Below, piece after piece: positions 1 through 4,308 of a stretch of DNA of 7,669 nucleotides. Made by a program: the position numbers and the translations under genes. The stretch is from Rhodospirillales bacterium (GTDB lineage: Bacteria > Pseudomonadota > Alphaproteobacteria > Rhodospirillales > Defluviicoccaceae): NCBI GenBank assembly GCA_026125865.1, contig JAHCKI010000107.1:1-7669 (forward strand). Direction: 5' to 3'. A model generated the notes under the pieces. It did no database searches. It saw only the letters and a list, made by a program, of their open reading frames with translations, and was not told where the DNA came from. Every line of letters starts with the position of its first letter. Position 1 is the first letter of the stretch.

Positions 1-1008
1 GTCGACGGCGCCGGCGATAAGCGGGACGTGCCCAACCTCGGCATCTACCGCATGCAGGTGACCGGCCGCAACACCACCTACATGCGGTGGCTCAAGCATC
101 GCGGCGGCGCCCAACACCATGCCCGCTGGAAACGGGAGCGGAGCGAACCGCTGCCGGCCGCGGCGGTGATCGGCGCGGACCCCGGCACCATCCTGGCCGC
201 CGTGACACCGGTTCCCGACACCGTGTCGGAGTATCAGTTCGCTGGCCTCTTGCGCGGCGCCAAGGTCGAGCTGGTCCCCTGCAAGACTGTGCCGCTCAAG
301 GTGCCGGCCGAGGCCGAGATCGTTCTCGAAGGCCACGTTTCCCTCGACGACTACGGCGATGAGGGGCCGTACGGCGATCACACCGGCTACTACAACGCCA
401 TTGAGCCGTTTCCGGTGTTCACCGTTTCCGCCATCACCATGCGCAAGAACCCCATCTATCTGTCCACCTTCACTGGCCGACCGCCCGACGAGCCGTCGGT
501 GCTCGGCGAGGCGCTCAACGACGTGTTCGTGCCCTTGTTGATCCAGCAATTCCCGGAGATCGTCGATTTCTGGTTGCCGCCGGAGGGGTGTTCGTACCGC
601 GTCGCCGTGGTGTCCATGCGCAAGGCCTACCCCGGCCACGCCAAGCGGATCATGCTGGGCGTCTGGTCGTACCTGCGGCAATTCATGTACACCAAGTTCG
701 TCATCGTGGTGGACGAGGACATGAACGCGCGGGACTGGAACGATGTCATTTGGGCCATGTCCACCAACGTCGATCCGGCCCGCGACATCACGGTCATCGA
801 GAACACACCGATCGACTACCTGGACTTCGCGTCGCCGGAATCGGGGCTGGGCAGCAAACTCGGCATCGACGCCACCGCCAAGATCCCCCCCGAAACCAAG
901 CGCGAGTGGGGCCGGCGAATTCGTATGAATGATGATGTCATCCGCTTGGTCACGGAGAAATGGTCCCGCTATGGCCTGCCGGGTTCGGGCAAGCCCATCT
1001 GGAAGTGA
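1..1008 (+). CDS. ubiD: UbiD-family 4-hydroxy-3-polyprenylbenzoate decarboxylase, 5' end missing
   Basis: The reading frame is open from base 1 and ends at TGA 1006-1008, giving 335 residues. E. coli UbiD has about 497, so roughly the first 160 are outside the window; the GTG at 28 is an internal valine codon, not a start. The family decarboxylates 4-hydroxy-3-polyprenylbenzoate in ubiquinone synthesis, using prenylated FMN made by UbiX plus Mn2+. Counting from base 1, landmarks that match E. coli UbiD from memory are N12 (Mn ligand N175), RWL at 29-31 and R34-G35 (cofactor contacts), E77 in VSEY (Mn ligand E241), and D126 in GPYGDHTGYY (proton donor D290). Later blocks such as TGRPPDEPSVLGEALN, LPPEGCSYR, GHAKRIMLGVWS, NARDWNDVIWA and ENTPIDYLDFASP are all intact. 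The visible part shows no frameshift. UbiD paralogues acting on other aromatic acids exist, but the close match to the ubiquinone-type C-terminus favours UbiD itself. It is convergent with the kinase gene, with 15 bp between stop codons. Confidence 0.95.
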   Translation, partial: VDGAGDKRDVPNLGIYRMQVTGRNTTYMRWLKHRGGAQHHARWKRERSEPLPAAAVIGADPGTILAAVTPVPDTVSEYQFAGLLRGAKVELVPCKTVPLKVPAEAEIVLEGHVSLDDYGDEGPYGDHTGYYNAIEPFPVFTVSAITMRKNPIYLSTFTGRPPDEPSVLGEALNDVFVPLLIQQFPEIVDFWLPPEGCSYRVAVVSMRKAYPGHAKRIMLGVWSYLRQFMYTKFVIVVDEDMNARDWNDVIWAMSTNVDPARDITVIENTPIDYLDFASPESGLGSKLGIDATAKIPPETKREWGRRIRMNDDVIRLVTEKWSRYGLPGSGKPIWK

Positions 1009-1023
1009 TCCTCACCGGTTTTG

Positions 1024-2427
1024 TCAACGCCCCGTGGGGAGGGACACGGTGACGCGCAAACCACCGTCGGGGCGATTGGCGAGCGTAACGTCACCACCGT
1101 GAGAGCGGATCACGGACCGCACTACCGCCAGGCCGAGCCCCATGCCGCCCGTCTCCCGGTTTCGCGACTCATCCAGTCGCGTGAACGGCTCGAAGACGCG
1201 TTCCCTATCGGGCTCCGGCACGCCCGGTCCGTCATCGTCGATCGACACGGTCACCGTGTCGGCATTCACCGTCGTCATCAGCCGGGCACGGCCGCCGTAG
1301 GTCACCGCGTTGTCGATGAGATTGGTGAACGCCCGTTTCAACGCCAGAACGCGGCCGAGGAAGGGGATGTGGTCCGGTCCTTCGTAGCTGACGTCCGCCC
1401 CCGCCTCGCGCGCGTCGTCGCAGATGCTTTCGAGTAGGGCGGCCAGATCGACTGGCTTCCGAGCCTCTTGCGTCACTTCGTCACGAATGAACGACAGGGC
1501 GGCGGCGATCATCGCTTCCATATCGGTGATATCGGCGACCATCTTGTCGCGGTCTTCGGCATTTTCCACCAGCTCCGCGCGTAGTCTCATTCTGGTCAGC
1601 GGCGTGCGCAGATCATGCGAGATGGCGGCAAGCATCTGCGTGCGGTCCTTGACGAAGCACTGCAATCGCCCCTGCATGTTGTTGAAGGCGAGGGCGGCGG
1701 TGCGCACCTCGCGCGGCCCCTGCACGACCATGGGCGGCGCGTCCACATCCATTCCCAGACGTTCGGCGGCGGTGGCCAGGGTCGACAGTGGTTTGGTGGC
1801 GCGCCGAACGGCCCATACCGAGGCGGCGACGGCCGCCGCCGTCGTCAACAGCGCAATGAGTGCGAAACGGCTGGCCCACACTGGTTGCAGCGGCGGTAGA
1901 AAAGCCGCGAAACTGAGCCATGTTCCGTCACGCAATTCCACCGATCCCGCGAGCAGTTCGACAGGCAGGTAAGCAGGCGGGAAATGGTCGCGGTGAAGCA
2001 TTCGCCCCCTGGGCTCGGTTTGGTTTCGACGTTCTTCGAGCCAACGGCGGGCCTCGTCCTCCCCGACAACGCGGAGGCGAAGCCGGCGATCGTCCTCAAT
2101 CGTGATTTCCTCCACAAGCGCCCGGCGCAGGGCCCGCACGCGCCAATCACTCTTCTCATCTTCCACCCACGGTTTTCTCGACCGCGCAAGGCGGAGTCCG
2201 GGGCTGCGCAAGGTTCGGATCACCCACGGTCTTTCCTGGCGCGCGGTGTCTTCCAGCGTATCGACCGCCGCAGATACCCGTTCCGCCACCAGCCGGATGC
2301 GATCCCCTGTCACCTCTCCAAACCGTTCGCTTTCGAACATTCCAAGCGCCACCAAGTTGGAGACGACGACGCCGAAGAGGACGACGATAATGGCGCGCCC
2401 TACCAAGGTGTCGGGCCACAGGCGCAT
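1024..2427 (-). CDS. membrane sensor histidine kinase (EnvZ/RstB-like)
   Basis: A 467-residue inner-membrane sensor kinase that should phosphorylate the response regulator encoded just upstream. Domains in order: a short cytoplasmic start, TM1 at about 12-30, a periplasmic sensor region of about 155 residues (31-185) that is rich in arginine and acidic residues, TM2 at about 186-207, HAMP at about 208-260, HisKA with the H-box AISHDLRTPLTRMR (phospho-acceptor H271), and a HATPase_c domain. The ATPase domain has an N-box with N369 and N373, G1 DDDGPGV (397-403), an F-box VFEPF (411-415) and G2 GGMGLGL (427-433). All catalytic motifs are present, so it should be active. The ATG at 2427-2425 shares its A with the TGA of the regulator gene (TGATG), which suggests translational coupling. 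The signal is not readable from the sequence. The divergent EF-hand gene makes a divalent cation a reasonable guess, but the sensor region has no recognised cation motif. Confidence 0.95.
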   Translation of the reverse strand: MRLWPDTLVGRAIIVVLFGVVVSNLVALGMFESERFGEVTGDRIRLVAERVSAAVDTLEDTARQERPWVIRTLRSPGLRLARSRKPWVEDEKSDWRVRALRRALVEEITIEDDRRLRLRVVGEDEARRWLEERRNQTEPRGRMLHRDHFPPAYLPVELLAGSVELRDGTWLSFAAFLPPLQPVWASRFALIALLTTAAAVAASVWAVRRATKPLSTLATAAERLGMDVDAPPMVVQGPREVRTAALAFNNMQGRLQCFVKDRTQMLAAISHDLRTPLTRMRLRAELVENAEDRDKMVADITDMEAMIAAALSFIRDEVTQEARKPVDLAALLESICDDAREAGADVSYEGPDHIPFLGRVLALKRAFTNLIDNAVTYGGRARLMTTVNADTVTVSIDDDGPGVPEPDRERVFEPFTRLDESRNRETGGMGLGLAVVRSVIRSHGGDVTLANRPDGGLRVTVSLPTGR

Positions 2428-3170
2428 CAGAACTTCTCGATCGTTGGCGTGAAGACATAGCCGCCGCCACGCACGGTCTTGATCAGCCGCGGGTCGCGCG
2501 GATCGCGCTCTATCTTGCGTCGCAGGCGGCTGACCTGGACATCGATGCTACGGTCGAACGGCTGTGCGTCGCGGCCGCGCGCCAAGTCCAGGAGTTGCTC
2601 CCGGCTCAAGACCCGTGTCGGGTGTCGCGCGAAGGCGACGAGCAGGTCGTACTCGCCACTACTGAGGGGCACCAGCAATCCGTCGGGCGACGTCAGCTCA
2701 CGGGCGCTCAGATCCAGGCGCCAGCCCTCGAACACCAAGACCTCCGGCTTGTCGCCGAAACGGACATCGCTACCGCGTTCCCCCCGATCCAACGAACCGG
2801 CCCGGCGCAGAACGGCGCGGATGCGCGCATGCAGCTCGCGCGGATTGAACGGCTTCGCCAGATAATCGTCCGCCCCCATCTCCAGGCCGATGATGCGATC
2901 GATTTCGTCACCCCGCGCCGTGAGCATGATCACCGGCAACTCCGAACGAGCGCGCAGCGATCGGCACAAGCTCAGTCCGTCTTCGCCCGGCAACATGAGG
3001 TCGAGAACGACGAGATCGATGGCCCAATCGTCGATGGCCTTGCGCATCTCGCGCCCGTCCGCGGCGGTCGTGACCCGATACCCTTCTTTTGCCAGATAAC
3101 GCGACAACAGGGTCCGGATTTCCCGGTCATCGTCCACCACGAGTATATGCGCATTTGAGTCAGTCGCCAT
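2427..3170 (-). CDS. OmpR/PhoB-family response regulator
   Basis: A 247-residue cytoplasmic DNA-binding response regulator, partner of the kinase that follows it in the operon. The receiver domain (about 8-120) has the acidic pocket VVDDD (D13/D14), phospho-acceptor D57 in VVLDLMLPGEDG, T84 in IMLTARGDE and K106 in LAKPFNPREL. A linker leads to a winged-helix Trans_reg_C domain (about 150-243), with the recognition-helix region FDRSIDVQVSRLRRKIE and the C-terminal hairpin TVRGGGYVF. I chose the ATG at 3170 because the protein then begins MATDSNAHILVVDDD, a normal receiver start. The frame stays open upstream to a TTG near 3263, but the extra 31 residues look unlike any receiver N-terminus. 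No Shine-Dalgarno sequence precedes the ATG; instead a -10-like TATACT lies 8 bp upstream (see the promoter entry). The likely target region is the divergent promoter with the EF-hand gene, including autoregulation. Confidence 0.95.
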   Translation of the reverse strand: MATDSNAHILVVDDDREIRTLLSRYLAKEGYRVTTAADGREMRKAIDDWAIDLVVLDLMLPGEDGLSLCRSLRARSELPVIMLTARGDEIDRIIGLEMGADDYLAKPFNPRELHARIRAVLRRAGSLDRGERGSDVRFGDKPEVLVFEGWRLDLSARELTSPDGLLVPLSSGEYDLLVAFARHPTRVLSREQLLDLARGRDAQPFDRSIDVQVSRLRRKIERDPRDPRLIKTVRGGGYVFTPTIEKF

Positions 3171-3178
3171 GACAAGGG

Positions 3179-3184
3179 AGTATA
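3179..3184 (-). promoter_or_regulatory. -10-like element of the regulator-kinase operon
   Basis: Read on the - strand this is TATACT, one base from the consensus TATAAT. It ends 8 bases before the regulator ATG at 3170, so transcription would begin at or within a couple of bases of the start codon, making a leaderless or nearly leaderless mRNA. That fits the lack of a ribosome binding site. The hexamer about 17 bp further upstream is GGCCCG, which is not a -35 box, so if this promoter is real it would be expected to need an activator. Confidence 0.4.
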
Positions 3185-3243
3185 GTCGCGCATCTGGAGG
3201 CCGGGCCGGAAATTCTGTATCCGTTTGTTGCTCCCCAGCCGTT

Positions 3244-3260
3244 TGTAACAGGCTGTTACA
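3244..3260. promoter_or_regulatory. TGTAACA-GGC-TGTTACA operator candidate in the divergent promoter
   Basis: The 17-bp element TGTAACAGGCTGTTACA is a perfect inverted repeat with 7-bp arms and a 3-bp spacer. Because both arms fit TGTWACA, it is also a direct repeat with a 10-bp period, the arrangement that OmpR/PhoB-family dimers usually recognise. From memory, the right half resembles the GTTACA half-site of E. coli RstA boxes (TACATNTNGTTACA). It lies about 74 bp upstream of the regulator ATG and about 105 bp upstream of the EF-hand ATG, so it could serve both genes. Assignment to the adjacent regulator is an inference. Confidence 0.55.
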
Positions 3261-3353
3261 CAATTACGGGTCGCGCGACATTGTCCTGAAACAGAACATG
3301 GCTAGCTTAATAGCATCGAACGCGAACACGGCGCCTTCGGCGCAAACGATGAA

Positions 3354-3359
3354 AAGGAG
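3354..3359 (+). promoter_or_regulatory. Shine-Dalgarno sequence of the EF-hand gene
   Basis: AAGGAG lies 6 bases before the ATG at 3366, a near-ideal ribosome binding site that fixes the start. It contrasts with the divergent regulator gene, which has none. The difference suggests the EF-hand protein can be made in much larger amounts. Confidence 0.8.
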
Positions 3360-3365
3360 AATACG

Positions 3366-3854
3366 ATGAAACGCAACACGGTTTTGGCCACGGCGTCCGC
3401 TCTTGCCCTCGCCATCGGTCTCTTGAGTGTTTCCGACGCTGTCGCCGGTCGGCGGGACGGTGATTGCGGTCCCGGTGGCCCGGGTGGACCCGGTGCGAGG
3501 ATGATGGAGCAGTTCGACACCGATGAGGACGGCACGATCACGCGCGAGGAATTCGATGCTGCTCATATGGACCGCTTCACGACGGCGGACGCCAACGGTG
3601 ACGGCGAAGTGACGTTCGAGGAATTCAAAGCCGCTGCCGACGCGCGCCGTGCCGAACGCATGGAGCGTATGTTCAAACGCCTAGACACCGACGGTAACGG
3701 GATCGTCACCACGGCGGAAACGGATGTGTTCCATGAGAGAAGGTTCGAGCGTTTGGACAAGAACGGCGACGGCGTGATCACCGACGATGATCTGCAAATA
3801 ATGAAACCCCGCGGCGGCCGAAACATGGACGGCCCGCCTGCTCAGAAGCAGTAA
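3366..3854 (+). CDS. secreted/periplasmic four-EF-hand protein
   Basis: A 162-residue exported protein predicted to bind Ca2+. Residues 1-27 form a Sec signal peptide: KR near the start, a hydrophobic core of about 20 residues, and an AVA cleavage site before G28. A short Gly/Pro-rich linker follows (about 35-44). Four canonical 12-residue EF loops then occupy the rest: DTDEDGTITREE (51-62), DANGDGEVTFEE (75-86), DTDGNGIVTTAE (107-118) and DKNGDGVITDDD (131-142). The first three end in the usual bidentate Glu; the fourth has Asp at position 12, which often lowers Ca2+ affinity or shifts preference towards Mg2+. There is one Cys (C34) and no membrane anchor or enzyme domain, so it is likely a buffer, a sensor or a partner of another envelope protein. 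It diverges from the two-component operon and shares a 195-bp control region with it. Its own terminator follows 29 bp after the stop, so it is probably monocistronic. The exact role is unknown. Confidence 0.92.
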   Translation: MKRNTVLATASALALAIGLLSVSDAVAGRRDGDCGPGGPGGPGARMMEQFDTDEDGTITREEFDAAHMDRFTTADANGDGEVTFEEFKAAADARRAERMERMFKRLDTDGNGIVTTAETDVFHERRFERLDKNGDGVITDDDLQIMKPRGGRNMDGPPAQKQ

Positions 3855-3882
3855 CCATCTCCAAAGCCGACCTCCCCTCCAA

Positions 3883-3914
3883 GATGCGGCAAACCGGAAA
3901 CGGTTGGCCGCATC
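3883..3914 (+). terminator. hairpin terminator after the EF-hand gene
   Basis: Arms at 3883-3896 (GATGCGGCAAACCG) and 3901-3914 pair over 14 positions with a single A-G mismatch, capped by a GAAA (GNRA) tetraloop at 3897-3900. The sequence after it, GTCTTGTTCG, is only moderately T-rich, so termination may be partial, or the hairpin may mainly protect the mRNA 3' end. It starts 29 bp after the EF-hand stop codon. Confidence 0.65.
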
Positions 3915-3959
3915 GTCTTGTTCGAAAGGCACCCATTGTCGGTAAAGATATTGATAAGG

Positions 3960-3974
3960 CTACAAATTTTGTAG
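3960..3974. promoter_or_regulatory. 15-bp palindrome in the gene-free region
   Basis: CTACAAA-T-TTTGTAG is a perfect inverted repeat with 7-bp arms around one base, in an AT-rich patch of an otherwise GC-rich spacer. The single-base centre disfavours a hairpin and favours a protein-binding site. A poor -35/-10 pair (TTGTCG at 3937, TACAAA at 3961, 18 bp apart) overlaps it, so it could sit on a weak rightward promoter. No gene starts close by. Confidence 0.3.
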
Positions 3975-4024
3975 GTGCTTTTGACCTCGGGCGACGAACC
4001 AACCCGGGACGTTTGGAGGCGTTG

Positions 4025-4060
4025 TGGATCGCCACGGCGCTGACGCGCCTCGCGATGACG
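4025..4060 (-). repeat. short palindromic interspersed repeat, copy 1
   Basis: Read on the - strand this unit begins CGTCATCGCGA, has a GC-rich centre that can fold (GGCGC...GCGCC), and ends CGTGGCGATCCA. It is the diverged, inverted partner of the unit at 4079-4115. The outer blocks differ from that unit by only one base each, while the centre differs more. This pattern of conserved ends and a variable folding centre is typical of REP-like intergenic repeats. Confidence 0.65.
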
Positions 4061-4078
4061 AGGAAAAGTATCCTAGGT

Positions 4079-4115
4079 CGTCATTGCGAGCCGGCGCAGC
4101 CGGCGTGGCAATCCA
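4079..4115 (+). repeat. short palindromic interspersed repeat, copy 2
   Basis: The unit begins CGTCATTGCGA, contains GCCGGC-GCA-GCCGGC in the centre and ends CGTGGCAATCCA. With copy 1 it forms a head-to-head inverted pair around an 18-bp spacer (4061-4078), so the whole of 4025-4115 could fold into one long cruciform or RNA stem. From memory, units of the form GTCATTGCGAGC...GCAATCCA occur in many bacterial genomes between genes. A further partial copy sits at the right end of this window. Confidence 0.7.
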
Positions 4116-4220
4116 AGACGTTCGGTGTCGGATGGTGTAAGTGACTCATTCTTATTGCTGGTCGTTCGGGCCAATCACACAGGCCGCATGAGTTACGGGC
4201 CGGCTTGAGCCGATGGCGTC

Positions 4221-4237
4221 GTTCACCGGCAGTGAAC
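4221..4237. promoter_or_regulatory. GTTCAC-N5-GTGAAC inverted repeat upstream of the binding-protein gene
   Basis: The element is a perfect inverted repeat with 6-bp arms (GTTCAC 4221-4226, GTGAAC 4232-4237) and a 5-bp centre, about 72 bp before the chosen start of the substrate-binding protein gene and just upstream of its candidate promoter. The shape resembles operators of TetR-family repressors (TTCACTGnCAGTGAA type), though a small RNA hairpin is also possible. No TetR-type gene lies in the window, so any regulator would be encoded elsewhere. Confidence 0.4.
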
Positions 4238-4255
4238 ACGCGGGGAAACGACCTC

Positions 4256-4285
4256 TTCGAAACCGACGCTACGGCGTGGTAGGGT
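4256..4285 (+). promoter_or_regulatory. candidate promoter of the binding-protein gene
   Basis: A TTCGAA -35-like hexamer (4256-4261) and a TAGGGT -10-like hexamer (4280-4285) are separated by 18 bp. The predicted transcript would start near 4291, about 18 bases before the ATG at 4309. Both boxes are weak by E. coli standards, although TAGGnT-like -10 boxes are plausible in GC-rich alphaproteobacteria. Confidence 0.3.
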
Positions 4286-4308
4286 CTGCTTTTGAATGTG
4301 GGCACAGC

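Noticed and set aside
1021..1437. Rightward open frame of 138 codons opposite the kinase gene
   Set aside because: It is the antisense shadow of the kinase catalytic domain, whose motifs (H-box, N-box, G1, G2) are unmistakable on the - strand. GC-rich coding DNA commonly leaves such frames open.
2595..3158. Rightward open frame of 187 codons opposite the response regulator
   Set aside because: Antisense to a complete receiver and winged-helix protein; no domain-like sequence and no ribosome binding site.
3171..3263. N-terminal extension of the response regulator from a TTG near 3263
   Set aside because: The added 31 residues are polar and unlike receiver N-termini, they run through the candidate operator at 3244-3260, and the ATG at 3170 gives a standard protein start.
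3281..3308. Possible EF-hand promoter TTGTCC-16-TAGCTT
   Set aside because: The -10 hexamer is poor and the spacing short. A promoter must exist somewhere between 3261 and 3350, but I cannot place it with confidence.
3884..4144. Rightward open frame of 86 codons between the EF-hand and binding-protein genes
   Set aside because: It begins inside the terminator hairpin and runs through the palindrome and both interspersed repeats. Its composition follows those elements, not coding sequence.
4213..4308. Upstream ATG for the substrate-binding protein
   Set aside because: It would place 32 charged residues ahead of a normal signal peptide and would put the inverted repeat 4221-4237 and the candidate promoter inside the coding region.
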